This document shows, piece after piece, positions 33,507 through 45,953 of a stretch of 64,000 nucleotides of DNA (its first letter is position 1; every line of letters begins with the position of its first letter). Made by a program: the position numbers and the translations under genes. Origin of the DNA: Methylorubrum thiocyanatum (lineage in GTDB: Bacteria > Pseudomonadota > Alphaproteobacteria > Rhizobiales > Beijerinckiaceae); the NCBI GenBank assembly GCA_014138645.1, contig JACJIB010000005.1, positions 372,001 through 436,000 of the forward strand, given 5' to 3'. The notes beneath the pieces were generated by a model. The model was not told the origin of the DNA. It saw nothing but the letters and a program-made list of their open reading frames with translations, and ran no database searches.

Positions 33507-33962
33507 TCAGGAGGCGGACGGGGAGCGTCCGCGCAGGAGGTGGGCGAGGGCGTCGAGCCCGAGGACGTAACTGTGGGCGCCGAAGCCCGAAATCAAACCG
33601 GCGCAGACCGGTGCGATCCGCGAGACGTGGCGGAAGTCCTCGCGGGCATGGACGTTCGAGAGGTGGATCTCCACCGCCGTCACGCCCGCCCCCGCGATCG
33701 CATCGCGCAGCGCGATCGAGGTGTGCGTGTAGGCGGCGGCGTTGATGAGCACTCCGGCCCCGGCGGCGCCCGCCTCCTGCACGAACGTCACCAGTTCGCC
33801 CTCGTGATTCGTCTGACGGAAGGTCAGGGCGATATCGAGGCGGGCCGCCTGTTCCTGCAGGCTGCGCTCGATATCGGCGAGGGTCGCCGCGCCGTAGATG
33901 CCGGGCTCGCGCTGACCGAGGAGGTTGAGGTTCGGCCCGTTGAGGCAGTGGATCGCGATCAT
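33507..33962 (-). CDS. aroQ: 3-dehydroquinate dehydratase, type II
   Basis: A 151-residue shikimate-pathway enzyme removing water from 3-dehydroquinate. Type II marks are IHCLNGPNLNLLGQREPGIYG shortened to CLNGPNLNLLGQREPGIYG (active-site Tyr in IYG), RQTNHEGELVTFVQEA, LINAAAYTHTSIALRDAI with Asn, and HLSNVHAREDFRHVS with catalytic His. It opens the operon with accB and accC, a common alphaproteobacterial arrangement. Confidence 0.96.
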   Translation of the reverse strand: MIAIHCLNGPNLNLLGQREPGIYGAATLADIERSLQEQAARLDIALTFRQTNHEGELVTFVQEAGAAGAGVLINAAAYTHTSIALRDAIAGAGVTAVEIHLSNVHAREDFRHVSRIAPVCAGLISGFGAHSYVLGLDALAHLLRGRSPSAS

Positions 33963-34077
33963 GCCGTCCGGCTTCGTCGGCCGGAGGCTTCGCGAACCGC
34001 CCGGCGGGAGGGGCGGTCTTAGACGAGGGAGTCGGGGCGCGACAAGGGCACTTGTCGGCCGCTCGTCCGGCCAAGCT

Positions 34078-34977
34078 TCAATAAGTCCAGCGCTGCGCCT
34101 TGTTCACGAGGAAGTCGCGGAACGCCTGGACGCGGGCGACCGAGCGCATCTCCTCGGCGTAGACGAGATAGCTCTCCATGGTCGGCATCTCGCTCTCGCG
34201 CAGCACCTGCACGAGGCTCTCGTTCCCATCGACGGCGTAGTCCGGCAGGATGCCGACACCGATGCCCGCCTCCATCGCCTTGTGGAGCGCGGCGATGTTG
34301 TTGACCGTGAAGTGGACCGGGCGGCGGTCGTCGCCCTCGCGGCCGATGCTGGCGAGATAGTGGGTGGCGAGCAGGTAGGACGGCTCATTGCCGCCGAACG
34401 AGACGAGCCGATGCTCGTCGAGATCGGCGATGGTCTTGGGTTCGCCGAAGCGCTTGACGTAATCGGGGCTCGCGAAGGCGTGATAATGCACCGTGAACAG
34501 CCGGCGCTGGATCAGGTCGGGCTGGGCCGGGCGCCGCATGCGGATGGCGATGTCGGCCTCGCGCATGGCGAGGTCGAGCTCCTCGTTGGTGAGCACCAGT
34601 TCGATGCGCACGTCGGGATAGAGGTCGAGGAACTCGGAGACGCGCTGCGACAGCCAGGAGGTGCCCAGCCCCACCGTCGTCGTCACCCGCAGGTCGCCGG
34701 AGGGGCGCTCGCTGGTCTCCACGAGACGGGCGCGGGTGTTCTCGAGCCTGAGCTTCATGTCGCGGGCGGCGCGGAACAGCAGGTCGCCCTGCTCGGTGAG
34801 GATCAGGCCGCGGGCGTGGCGGTGGAACAGCGGCGCCTTCAGCTCGCGCTCCAGGGCGCTGATCTGGCGGCTCACTGCAGACTGGCTGAGGCCGATGTCG
34901 TCGCCCGCCCGCGTGAAGCTGCCGGCTTCCGCGACGTTGAGGAAAATCCGGATCTTGTCCCAATCCAAGGCCGTCAC
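34078..34977 (-). CDS. LysR-family transcriptional regulator upstream-adjacent to trxB
   Basis: A 299-residue LysR regulator. The helix-turn-helix is DWDKIRIFLNVAEAGSFTRA and SQSAVSRQISALERELKAPLF shortened to SQSAVSRQISALERE; the effector domain begins near GDLRVTTTVGLGTSWL. The GTG at 34977 gives the normal family length, whereas the open frame runs on to 35115. It follows trxB on the same strand after 349 nt. Ligand and targets are unknown; control of trxB is only suggested by closeness. Confidence 0.88.
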   Translation of the reverse strand: MTALDWDKIRIFLNVAEAGSFTRAGDDIGLSQSAVSRQISALERELKAPLFHRHARGLILTEQGDLLFRAARDMKLRLENTRARLVETSERPSGDLRVTTTVGLGTSWLSQRVSEFLDLYPDVRIELVLTNEELDLAMREADIAIRMRRPAQPDLIQRRLFTVHYHAFASPDYVKRFGEPKTIADLDEHRLVSFGGNEPSYLLATHYLASIGREGDDRRPVHFTVNNIAALHKAMEAGIGVGILPDYAVDGNESLVQVLRESEMPTMESYLVYAEEMRSVARVQAFRDFLVNKAQRWTY

Positions 34978-35326
34978 TCCCGCCCGTCGAGGTCGGCCCG
35001 TCGCGGTCAGCCCCTCACGGGGGTCGCGACCTTCGGGCGTTGCACGACGCCAGTCTGCTGCCCCGCCGAGTCCGGCGGAAGGCTCCCTTGCGAAACCTGC
35101 CGGCTCCCGCAGCATTCAGGTTAGGGCGACAAGCTTGCAATTTCGTTGCGTCTTTTTAGCCATCAACAGGGAAATGCGCGACCGACAACATTCGAATGCT
35201 TCGATCGCGGCCGTTCCCTGCCGGTCTCCGCCACAGACACGATGGCGGAGCGACCCTTCTTTTCAACACTACTTGAAATGCCCGCAGAACATTCGACGAT
35301 CTGCGGGCTGTCTTCGCGTGCGGCGC
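34978..35326. other. Intergenic region between trxB and the LysR gene
   Basis: No gene seen in 349 nt. The trxB end carries a hairpin (35280-35308) described separately; the LysR end must hold its promoter. A T-rich stretch CGTCTTTTTAGCC lies near 35147-35160. Confidence 0.5.
35280..35308 (-). terminator. Hairpin after trxB
   Basis: GCCCGCAGA (35280-35288) and TCTGCGGGC (35300-35308) form a perfect 9-bp stem with an 11-nt loop 18 nt after the trxB stop. On the minus strand it is followed by ATTTC, a weak T-run. Confidence 0.5.
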
Positions 35327-36301
35327 CTACTCGGCGGCGGCCTTGGCCGGGCTCTCGCCGACATCGAGGTTGGCCAGGAACTTCTCCGCCTCCAGCGCGG
35401 CCATGCAGCCCATGCCGGCGGCGGTGATCGCCTGACGGTAGACGTCGTCGGTGACGTCGCCCGCCGCGAACACGCCCGGGATCTCGGTGGCGGTGGTGCC
35501 CGGCGTCACGGTGATGTAGCCACCGTGCCGCATCGGCAGCTGGCCCTCGAAGATCCCGGTGGCGGGCTGGTGGCCAATCGCCACGAACAGGCCGTCAGTG
35601 GGCTGCTCGACGATCTCGCCGGTGCGCAGATCCTTGAGACGCAGATGCGTCACCGAGGGCGGCGTGTTGGAGCCGCAGATCTCCTCCACCGCGTGGTGCC
35701 ACTTCACCGAGACGTTGGCGTGCTTGAACAGGCGCTCCTGCAGGATGCGCTCGGCCCGGAACTCGCCGCGGCGATGGATGACGGTGACCGACTTGGCGAG
35801 ATTGGCGAGATACAGGGCCTCCTCGACGGCGGTGTTGCCGCCGCCCACCACGGTGACGTCCTTGCCGCGGAAGAAGAAGCCGTCGCAGGTGGCGCAGGCC
35901 GAGACGCCGAAGCCCTGGAACTTCGCCTCCGAGGGCAGGCCGAGCCACTTGGCCTGGGCGCCGGTGGCGATGATCAGCGAATCGCAGGTGTAGGTCTCAC
36001 CGGAATCAGCCTCCAGCCGGAACGGGCGCACCTTGAGATCGACCTTCGTGATATATTCCGAGACGATCTTGGTGCCGACATGTTCGGCCTGGAGGCGCAT
36101 CTGCTCCATCAGCCAGGGGCCCTGGATCGCCTCGGCGAAGCCCGGATAATTCTCGACATCGGTGGTGATCATGAGCTGGCCGCCGGGCTGGAAGCCGGAG
36201 ATCAGCAGGGGCTCGACCATGGCGCGGGCGGCGTAGATCGCGGCGGTGTAACCGGCCGGCCCCGAGCCGATGATCACGAGCCTCGCATGCGTGTGCGCCA
36301 T
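35327..36301 (-). CDS. trxB: Thioredoxin-disulfide reductase
   Basis: A 324-residue flavoprotein that passes electrons from NADPH to thioredoxin. It shows the FAD loop VIIGSGPAGYTAAIYAARA, the redox pair SACATCDG, the NADPH loop VVGGGNTAVEEALYL, and GVFAAGDVTDDVYRQAITAAG shortened to GVFAAGDVTDDVYRQAITAA. Length and motif order are standard. It appears monocistronic with a hairpin after it. Confidence 0.97.
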   Translation of the reverse strand: MAHTHARLVIIGSGPAGYTAAIYAARAMVEPLLISGFQPGGQLMITTDVENYPGFAEAIQGPWLMEQMRLQAEHVGTKIVSEYITKVDLKVRPFRLEADSGETYTCDSLIIATGAQAKWLGLPSEAKFQGFGVSACATCDGFFFRGKDVTVVGGGNTAVEEALYLANLAKSVTVIHRRGEFRAERILQERLFKHANVSVKWHHAVEEICGSNTPPSVTHLRLKDLRTGEIVEQPTDGLFVAIGHQPATGIFEGQLPMRHGGYITVTPGTTATEIPGVFAAGDVTDDVYRQAITAAGMGCMAALEAEKFLANLDVGESPAKAAAE

Positions 36302-36466
36302 CTGTGCCGTCTCCTGTCAGCGGGCGCGCCCGATCGGGGGCCGGCTGTCGTTATCCTGTCTCTCGTCGCGCCCACTCTGACACGAGGCCGACAAAAAATT
36401 CTTCCCAAAGCCGAAGACGACGGCCCGGACGACGGAAATCGTCCTGCCTCGCCCCGGCGCCGCCCT

Positions 36467-37552
36467 TCAGAACGGCCCACGCGGCGCGGATGCCGATGCG
36501 GCTGAGCGCTGAACCGAGGATTCCGTCGCCTCATCCCTCGCCCAGCGGGCGCGATGCTGCCTGTAAGCCTCCGCGAGAGCCGCCGCGATCTCCGGCGTCG
36601 CGTCGATCGGGGCGTAGCGCAGGGCCTCCAGGCGGCCGATGAAGGGCTTCAGCGCGCCGGCCATGGCGAGACCCGCGAACATCCGCCTGTGCCGGATATA
36701 GGTGCGCGGCAGATCGAACAGGAGGAGGGGTACGCCGGTGCTCGCCGCCTCGCCCACCATGTTGGCCGAATCCGAGGTGACGACGATGTGGTCGGCGATC
36801 GCCAGCATGCCGATATACGGGTTGTCGCCGCTGCCATCCCAGAAGAAGCCGCCCTTGTCCTTCACGAGGTTTTCCAGGGCCGCGCGCAGGTCCGGCGGCG
36901 TGCGCCGGGAGACCGTCAGCATCAGCGAGCAGCCACCCTCGGCGAGCTTGGTCAGGTCGCGCACGAGCCGCTGCATGTCGGCCTTGCGATAGCGCAGATG
37001 CCGGCTGTCGCCGCCGATCAGCACGGCGATGCGCGGCCAGGGCAGGCGTGCGAGGCGCGGATCGGGCGTGATGCGGGCGGCGTCCAGCCGGGCGCGGGAG
37101 ACGGGATGGGGCGCGGTGAGGGTGGTGAAGACGTTGGGACCGCGCAGGTCGTCGTAATCGGGAACCCAGATGAAGTCCGCCGTGTCGTGGCCGGTGCGCG
37201 GATCCTTGAGGAAGGCGGTGAAGGTCCTGTTGTCCGAGGCGCGGCGCACGGCGCGCAGATAGGGGACGGCGCGCCGTCCCGACGCGATCAGAAGGTCGGG
37301 CAGCGGGCCCTGCAGCAGGCCGCCGGCCCGGCCCGGCGCGTCCCGCGGGTCGATCGGTCCCCAGGGGGCCATCCAGGTCAGGGGCCGCCCGTCGGGGATC
37401 CGCCGCCGCTCGTAGGGGATGCCGAGCGCTTCGGCGATGCCGATGCACTGGTTCTCGTCGCCGGCCTTCCCGTCGGTGAGGATCCAGGCGCGGGCCCGCG
37501 CGAGTTCTGGCGGTACGCTGCCGTCGGCCTTCACCGGCCCTTGTTCGTTCAC
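36467..37552 (-). CDS. Mitochondrial fission ELM1 (DUF1022) family protein
   Basis: A 361-residue protein of the ELM1 family, named after a plant mitochondrial fission factor; in bacteria it looks like a glycosyltransferase-fold protein. Marks are RAWILTDGKAGDENQCIGIA, DLLIASGRRAVPYLRA, PHPVSRARLDAARI, RIAVLIGGDSRHLRYR and VVTSDSANMVGEAASTGVPL. The function in bacteria is unknown. GTG 37552 is chosen as start (GAAGG upstream); the frame also opens at TTG 37561. It follows the small secreted protein gene by 33 nt and is likely in the greA transcript. Confidence 0.84.
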   Translation of the reverse strand: MNEQGPVKADGSVPPELARARAWILTDGKAGDENQCIGIAEALGIPYERRRIPDGRPLTWMAPWGPIDPRDAPGRAGGLLQGPLPDLLIASGRRAVPYLRAVRRASDNRTFTAFLKDPRTGHDTADFIWVPDYDDLRGPNVFTTLTAPHPVSRARLDAARITPDPRLARLPWPRIAVLIGGDSRHLRYRKADMQRLVRDLTKLAEGGCSLMLTVSRRTPPDLRAALENLVKDKGGFFWDGSGDNPYIGMLAIADHIVVTSDSANMVGEAASTGVPLLLFDLPRTYIRHRRMFAGLAMAGALKPFIGRLEALRYAPIDATPEIAAALAEAYRQHRARWARDEATESSVQRSAASASAPRGPF

Positions 37553-37585
37553 GCGACGCAAACCTTCGATCCCACGAAACCCGGC

Positions 37586-38077
37586 CTACGGGGCCGGGAG
37601 CCTGCGCCGCAGCCACTGCGCGTAGTGCTCGGCCAGCGCGGCGACGCGCCGCCGCTCGGAGGCCGGGTCGTACCATGCGCCCCCCGAACTCGCGGGCAGG
37701 GCCGAGAGCTGGGGGTGACGCGCGAGGATCTCGCCCCCGCGCCCGACCAGAAGCGCCTCGCCGTCGAGGTAATCCGTCGTGCCGCTTCCGCCGAGGCTGC
37801 TGCGGTCGCCGCCCTGCGCCCCGCCATAAGCCGCGAGCGACAGGCCGCTCACACGCACCACCAGCGTCGGTGCGCCGCGGACGATGCGGTCGCTGAAGCT
37901 GCGCCGCATCGCCTCGGTCAGGTCCGCGCGCAGAACCTCCGTCTGCGGCCCGCGGGCATAGACCTGCAACGGCCGGACATCGACGACGACACCGCCGACC
38001 CGGTCGAAATCCTGAGCCAGGGCCGCACCGGCCCCGGCGAGGAGACCGAGCGCGGCCGCGAGGCCGGCGGCGCGCAT
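37586..38077 (-). CDS. Small secreted protein of unknown function
   Basis: A 163-residue protein with a signal peptide (MRAAGLAAALGLLAGAGAAL, cleaved near AQD). The mature part includes VGGVVVDVRPLQVYARGP, a TEAMRRSFSDRIVRGAPTLV stretch that looks like a helix then strand, and GTTDYLDGEALLVGRGGEIL. I do not recognise a named family. The start ATG is 5 nt after the greA stop, so it is probably translated from the same mRNA as greA. A C-terminal helix rich in Arg/Leu closes it. Confidence 0.72.
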   Translation of the reverse strand: MRAAGLAAALGLLAGAGAALAQDFDRVGGVVVDVRPLQVYARGPQTEVLRADLTEAMRRSFSDRIVRGAPTLVVRVSGLSLAAYGGAQGGDRSSLGGSGTTDYLDGEALLVGRGGEILARHPQLSALPASSGGAWYDPASERRRVAALAEHYAQWLRRRLPAP

Positions 38078-38082
38078 GCCTG

Positions 38083-38565
38083 TCAGGCTCCCCACTCGAC
38101 GGCGACGACCTCGTAGGACTTGCCGCCGCCGGGCGTGGTGACCTCCACGGTGTCGCCGACCGCCTTGCCGATCAAGGCGCGGGCGATGGGCGACGAGATC
38201 GAGACGCGGCCCTCGCGCACATCCGCCTCCGGCTCGCCGACGAGCTGGTAGGTCTTCTCCTCCTCGGTGTCCTCGTCCACGAGCTTGACCCGGGCGCCGA
38301 ACTTGATCTTGGAGCCGGACAGCTTCGAGGTGTCGATGATCTCGGCGCGCGCGATCATGCTCTCGAGTTCGAGCACCCGGCCCTCGTTGTGGGACTGGGC
38401 CTCCTTGGCGGCGTGGTACTCGGCGTTCTCGGAGAGGTCGCCCAGCGCGCGCGCCTCGGAGATCGCCTGGATGATCCGGGGACGTTCCACCTGCTGGCGC
38501 TGCTTCAGCTCCTCCTCGAGGGCTGCGTAGCCGCGGGCCGTGATGGGAAGCTTGTCGATGCTCAT
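38083..38565 (-). CDS. greA: Transcription elongation factor GreA
   Basis: A 160-residue factor that rescues backtracked RNA polymerase by stimulating RNA cleavage. The N-terminal coiled coil shows [20 protein letters not shown] and [19 protein letters not shown], with the acidic tip (D and E of GDLSENAEY) that works in the polymerase channel. The C-terminal FKBP-like domain has [20 protein letters not shown] and [10 protein letters not shown]. The start ATG 38565 is preferred to the longer open frame. It follows carB, as in many alphaproteobacteria. Confidence 0.96.
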   Translation of the reverse strand: MSIDKLPITARGYAALEEELKQRQQVERPRIIQAISEARALGDLSENAEYHAAKEAQSHNEGRVLELESMIARAEIIDTSKLSGSKIKFGARVKLVDEDTEEEKTYQLVGEPEADVREGRVSISSPIARALIGKAVGDTVEVTTPGGGKSYEVVAVEWGA

Positions 38566-38586
38566 GGTCTCGCGCCACAATGAAGA

Positions 38587-38619
38587 GGCCCGGCCGGAGC
38601 GACATGCTCCTTCCGGGCC
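38587..38619 (-). terminator. Hairpin between carB and greA
   Basis: GGCCCGG (38587-38593) and CCGGGCC (38613-38619) pair and enclose a second CGGAG/CTCC pairing. It lies 77 nt after the carB stop and just before greA. There is no T-run, so read-through into greA is likely partial. Confidence 0.45.
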
Positions 38620-38695
38620 GGGATAACGGCTCTCGATGTGTGACCCCGGGCCGCCCGCCTCCGCGCGGCGGGCCACCCGGCACACGAACGTCTAT

Positions 38696-42169
<3,474 letters not shown>

Positions 42170-42465
42170 TGAGCGCCTTGAATCGAGTTCGCGCGCGCTC
42201 GCCCTCGCGCACCGCCGGTGTCGAGGCGGCGCCAAGGGGGCGCAGGCGCTGGGATGATCGTCAAGCCCTGCGTTTACACGCAGCCGCGCGGGTTTGAAAG
42301 GGCCGGTCCGCCCGCACTTTCGGATGAGCGATTCATTGTGTGATCCGAAGTATAATTATTCGATTTCGAAAGAAAATGCCGATTTGATGCTTCGACCGAG
42401 AGGAGATATTCGATCGGTATCGACGTGAATCGTCGATGATCTTCAGAATTATTCCGAGGAAACGA

Positions 42466-42900
42466 ATGATGATATTCAGAGCTCTCATCGCCGCGACCGC
42501 TCTCGCCATCGCCCTTCCAGCCGCAGCGGACGAGGTTTCGGTCAAGATGCTCAACAGCGGACCGGGTGGGATGATGGTCTTCGACCCTGCCTATGTGACG
42601 TTGAAGCCCGGCGACAGCATCAAGTTCGTACCGACCGACAAGGGGCACAATGTCGAAACGATCAAGGGCATGGCGCCGGACGGCGCGGATTACGTGAAAT
42701 CGTCCGTCGGGCAAGAAGCTGTCGTCAAGTTCGACAAGGAGGGCGTCTACGGCTTCAAGTGCTCGCCGCATTACATGATGGGCATGGTCGCCCTCGTCGT
42801 GGTCGGCGACAAGCGCGACAATCTGGAGGCGGCCAAGGGCGTTCAGCACAACAAGCTCGCCCAGAAGCGCTTCGATCCGCTGTTCGAGAAGATCCAGTAA
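42466..42900 (+). CDS. Pseudoazurin (periplasmic blue copper protein)
   Basis: A 144-residue exported type I copper protein. A signal peptide (MMIFRALIAATALAIALPAA) precedes a mature protein beginning near DEVSVKMLNSGP. The four copper ligands are visible: His in PTDKGHNVE, and Cys, His and Met in FKCSPHYMMGM. Pseudoazurins pass single electrons to periplasmic partners such as nitrite or nitrous oxide reductase. GAGGAA stands before the ATGATG pair at 42466/42469. It is divergent from carB over 296 nt. A small dyad TCGACG-5-CGTCGA (42420-42436) lies 30 nt upstream of the start. Confidence 0.93.
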   Translation: MMIFRALIAATALAIALPAAADEVSVKMLNSGPGGMMVFDPAYVTLKPGDSIKFVPTDKGHNVETIKGMAPDGADYVKSSVGQEAVVKFDKEGVYGFKCSPHYMMGMVALVVVGDKRDNLEAAKGVQHNKLAQKRFDPLFEKIQ

Positions 42901-42943
42901 TCCGCCCGGGCGGCCCGGCTTCTTCCAACAGCGGGCCGCCGCT

Positions 42944-43432
42944 TCAATCGCTCGCCATCACCAGCGCCCAGAACCGCTTGTAGCGCGTCGCCGGGGCGTC
43001 GATCCGGGCGATGCCGATCCGCCGGAGCTGCGGCATCAGCATGTTGCGGTTGTGCTCGGGCGACGCCTTCCAGCGGGCGAGGACCTGATCGAAGGTCTCG
43101 GAGCCGGCGCTCAGATTCTCGGAGGCGTAGCGCTTGCCGAAGCCGACATGCGCCATGCGGCTGTCGAAGCTGCCGGCGAGTTCGTGGCTGAGCCGGCCCG
43201 CCCGAGCATTGGCCTGCGCCTGGAACGAGGCGGCGGTGATGAGGCGGGAATCGATCGCGACGGGACTCAGGCCATGCTGCGCCCGATAGCGGGAGATCGC
43301 GGTCGCCGCGGCCTGCTCGTCGAGAATCACCGGTACGGTCGGCGCGCCGGCGTCGAGGACGGGTGATCCGCCGCAGCCGGCAAGCGTCAGCGTGATGAGA
43401 GCCGCGGCGGCGGAGTGGCGCAGATTTGGCAT
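42944..43432 (-). CDS. CAP/SCP-domain lipoprotein
   Basis: A 162-residue protein whose signal peptide ends in a lipobox (LTLAGCGG), so it is likely anchored to a membrane by Cys. The mature part is a CAP (cysteine-rich secretory/PR-1) domain with ISRYRAQHGLSPVAIDSRL, LSHELAGSFDSRM, RYASENLSAGSETFDQVLAR and WKASPEHNRNMLMPQLRRIG, including the conserved His and Glu residues. The role is unknown; bacterial CAP proteins are found at the cell surface. ATG 43432 is chosen although the frame is open to 43708 through the tRNA. It is convergent with pseudoazurin. Confidence 0.88.
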   Translation of the reverse strand: MPNLRHSAAAALITLTLAGCGGSPVLDAGAPTVPVILDEQAAATAISRYRAQHGLSPVAIDSRLITAASFQAQANARAGRLSHELAGSFDSRMAHVGFGKRYASENLSAGSETFDQVLARWKASPEHNRNMLMPQLRRIGIARIDAPATRYKRFWALVMASD

Positions 43433-43655
43433 CGGGGGCGGCAGGGCGACGGTTGAAGCGGATGCGTCCGCTTCTCCGGCCGTTGCGGCGAAACCGGGGC
43501 GGATGGCCCGTCGCGGCCTCCACATCGCGCCGGCTGTGGCGCAGCGGTCACGAGGCGCCAACGCGATGCAGGCGAACGCGCCCTGCGAGAAGCAGAGTCG
43601 ATTAGCAGAGAAGGAGTTTGACGTTTGCGCCCCGGTCCGATCGACCTCGGGGACA

Positions 43656-43732
43656 TGGCGCGGGCGACGGGGCTCGAACCCGCGACCTCCGGCGTGACAG
43701 GCCGGCACTCTAACCGACTGAGCTACGCCCGC
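43656..43732 (-). tRNA. tRNA-Asp (anticodon GTC)
   Basis: A 77-nt gene with encoded CCA. The acceptor GCGGGCG (43732-43726) pairs with CGCCCGC (43666-43660); the discriminator is G and CCA follows at 43658-43656. The D arm has GCTC...GAGT, the anticodon loop reads CTGTCAC with GTC, and the T arm has GGTTCGAGCC. All stems close by eye. Confidence 0.97.
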
Positions 43733-44264
43733 ACTCTGTGTCGCCGGCCGGCTGGGCTCGTGTCGGCGACGAGGCGGGGTTTAGGTGGGGCGCCTCGGGC
43801 TGTCAAGCAGCGGAATCGCGAAATGCGACGGTTCGGCGACGGATCGCCGAAACGCCTCACGAATCGCCGGATGGCCCCGCTCCAACTTCCCAGAGGAAGT
43901 GAGAGGCTGGGACTCCGGAAACGGCCGAGCTTCGCTTGCGACGGCGGCCGCTGATATGTCATTGGTATGCCAAATACCAAGATCGGTGGCGGAAGGAGCG
44001 CGGGGATGAAACGGCGAGGCTCAACCGTGGCAGCGGCCTGCGCTCGTCCCTCCGGAGGTTGTGTGCAAGGAACGCCCCGACTGTCAGCCGATGCGGTGAT
44101 TGTGCGACGCGCAATGCCCTTGTTTCCCCCGGGGGGCTCGTCTAAGCCTCGCCCGCGCTCAGTCTGGCATTGGAGGAATTCCACCCGAGGGATTCCGCGT
44201 GCTGGAAGCCGTCGCGAGGGCCGTCGTTCATGATCCTCACGCGCAACCACATGAGAGGTGCGGC
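43733..44264. other. Long upstream region of the nuo operon
   Basis: 532 nt between tRNA-Asp and nuoA. No supported gene on either strand. It contains a TTGGTAT-5-ATACCAA dyad (43962-43980) and must hold the nuo promoter. Open frames there lack ribosome sites and family similarity. Confidence 0.55.
43962..43980. promoter_or_regulatory. TTGGTAT-GCCAA-ATACCAA dyad upstream of nuo
   Basis: A perfect 7-5-7 inverted repeat 285 nt before nuoA. The half-site TTGGTAT resembles operators of GntR/FadR-type regulators. It is a candidate site for control of complex I expression. Confidence 0.4.
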
Positions 44265-44630
44265 ATGACCGGCCTGTTGGCAGATTACCTGCCGCTCATC
44301 ATATTCCTCGGCGTGTCGCTGTTCATTGCGGTGGCGCTGCTGATCGCTCCGTTCATCGTGGCCTATTCGAGCCCCGATCCGGAAAAACTCTCCGCCTACG
44401 AGTGTGGTTTCAACGCCTTCGATGACGCGCGCATGAAGTTCGACGTGCGCTTCTACCTCGTGGCCATTCTGTTCATCATCTTCGACCTCGAGGTCGCCTT
44501 CCTGTTTCCCTGGGCGATCACCTTCGGGGAACTCGGCTGGTTCGGCTTCTGGTCGATGATGATCTTCCTCGGCGTTCTCACCGTCGGCTTCGTCTACGAG
44601 TGGCGCAAGGGCGCCCTCGAATGGGACTAG
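44265..44630 (+). CDS. nuoA: NADH-quinone oxidoreductase subunit A
   Basis: A 121-residue membrane subunit of complex I with three hydrophobic helices. Marks are [40 protein letters not shown] and a C-terminal [11 protein letters not shown]. The conserved Cys in the loop (YECGF) lies near the quinone site. First gene of the fourteen-gene nuo operon. ATG 44265 follows GAGAGGTGCGGC. Confidence 0.96.
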   Translation: MTGLLADYLPLIIFLGVSLFIAVALLIAPFIVAYSSPDPEKLSAYECGFNAFDDARMKFDVRFYLVAILFIIFDLEVAFLFPWAITFGELGWFGFWSMMIFLGVLTVGFVYEWRKGALEWD

Positions 44631-44682
44631 CGGCGCGGCTGCTCTCGCGTCGTTTCCCTTCCGCACTCGCTCAGAGGCAGAG

Positions 44683-45270
44683 ATGGCCCTGACTCCGACC
44701 TTCTCCCGCGCGCCCGATATCGCGCCGGCCCCGAAAGGGATCATCGATCCCGCGACCGGCCGCCCGATCGGCGCCAACGATCCGACCTTCCTGTCGATCA
44801 ATAGCGAGTTGGCCGACCGCGGCTTCCTCGTGACCAGCGCCGACGACCTCATCAACTGGGCCCGGACCGGCTCGCTGATGTGGATGACCTTCGGCCTCGC
44901 CTGCTGCGCGGTCGAGATGATGCAGATGTCGATGCCGCGCTACGATTGCGAGCGCTTCGGCTTCGCCCCGCGCGGCTCGCCGCGGCAATCCGACGTGATG
45001 ATCGTCGCCGGCACGCTGACCAACAAGATGGCCCCGGCCTTGCGCAAGGTCTACGACCAGATGCCGGAGCCGCGCTACGTCATCTCCATGGGCTCCTGCG
45101 CCAATGGCGGCGGCTACTATCACTACTCCTACTCGGTGGTGCGCGGCTGCGACCGGGTGGTGCCGGTCGACATCTACGTGCCGGGCTGCCCGCCGAGCGC
45201 CGAGGCGCTGCTCTACGGCGTGCTGCTGCTGCAGCGGAAGATCCGCCGCACCGGCACGATCGAGCGGTAA
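44683..45270 (+). CDS. nuoB: NADH-quinone oxidoreductase subunit B
   Basis: A 195-residue subunit holding cluster N2, the last iron-sulphur cluster before quinone. The tandem cysteines are in [12 protein letters not shown], with further ligands in [11 protein letters not shown] and [14 protein letters not shown]. An N-terminal extension of ~45 residues precedes the conserved core. It follows nuoA by 52 nt. Confidence 0.97.
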   Translation: MALTPTFSRAPDIAPAPKGIIDPATGRPIGANDPTFLSINSELADRGFLVTSADDLINWARTGSLMWMTFGLACCAVEMMQMSMPRYDCERFGFAPRGSPRQSDVMIVAGTLTNKMAPALRKVYDQMPEPRYVISMGSCANGGGYYHYSYSVVRGCDRVVPVDIYVPGCPPSAEALLYGVLLLQRKIRRTGTIER

Positions 45271-45282
45271 GGGGAGCGGGCG

Positions 45283-45942
45283 ATGGAGGCCATCACCACC
45301 AACGGCATCACGCTCCGCCGCACCGTCGCGGCGGCGCAGGGCGACGATGCCCTGCGGGCCATGGGCGAGCGCATTGCCGGCGCACTCGGCCCGGCGGTCA
45401 CCGATTGGAGCATCGCCCACGGCGAGTTGACGCTGATCGTCCAGGGCAGCGACATCGTCTACGCGCTGACCTACCTGCGCGACGACCCGAACTGCGCCTT
45501 CCGCTGCTTCATCGACATCTGCGGCGTCGACTACCCGCAGCGGGCGCGCCGCTTCGACGTCGTCTACCACCTGCTCTCCCTGCGTCATAATATGCGGGTG
45601 CGCGTGAAGGTTCAGACGGATGCCGCGACGCCGGTTCCCTCCGCGATTCCGGTGTTCCCGGCGGCGAACTGGTTCGAGCGCGAGACCTACGACCTCTACG
45701 GCATTCTGTTCTCGGGCCATCCCGACCTGCGCCGGCTGCTCACCGATTACGGTTTCGAGGGGCATCCGCTCCGCAAGGATTTCCCGCTGACCGGCTTTGT
45801 CGAAGTCCGCTACGACCAGGACGAGGCGCGGGTCGTCTACGAGCCGGTCAAGCTCACCCAGGAATTCCGCAACTTCGACTTCCTGTCGCCGTGGGAGGGC
45901 ACCGACTACGTGCTTCCGGGCGATGAGAAGAAGTCGAGCTGA
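45283..45942 (+). CDS. nuoC: NADH-quinone oxidoreductase subunit C
   Basis: A 219-residue peripheral-arm subunit (30-kDa type). Signatures are [37 protein letters not shown] and [20 protein letters not shown]. It is separate from NuoD, unlike the NuoCD fusion of E. coli. Spacing to its neighbours is 12 and 11 nt. Confidence 0.97.
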   Translation: MEAITTNGITLRRTVAAAQGDDALRAMGERIAGALGPAVTDWSIAHGELTLIVQGSDIVYALTYLRDDPNCAFRCFIDICGVDYPQRARRFDVVYHLLSLRHNMRVRVKVQTDAATPVPSAIPVFPAANWFERETYDLYGILFSGHPDLRRLLTDYGFEGHPLRKDFPLTGFVEVRYDQDEARVVYEPVKLTQEFRNFDFLSPWEGTDYVLPGDEKKSS

Positions 45943-45953
45943 GGGCTGCGGTC

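Noticed and set aside
43723..44250. 175-codon minus-strand frame upstream of nuoA
   Set aside because: It runs into the tRNA-Asp gene and has no similarity or ribosome site.
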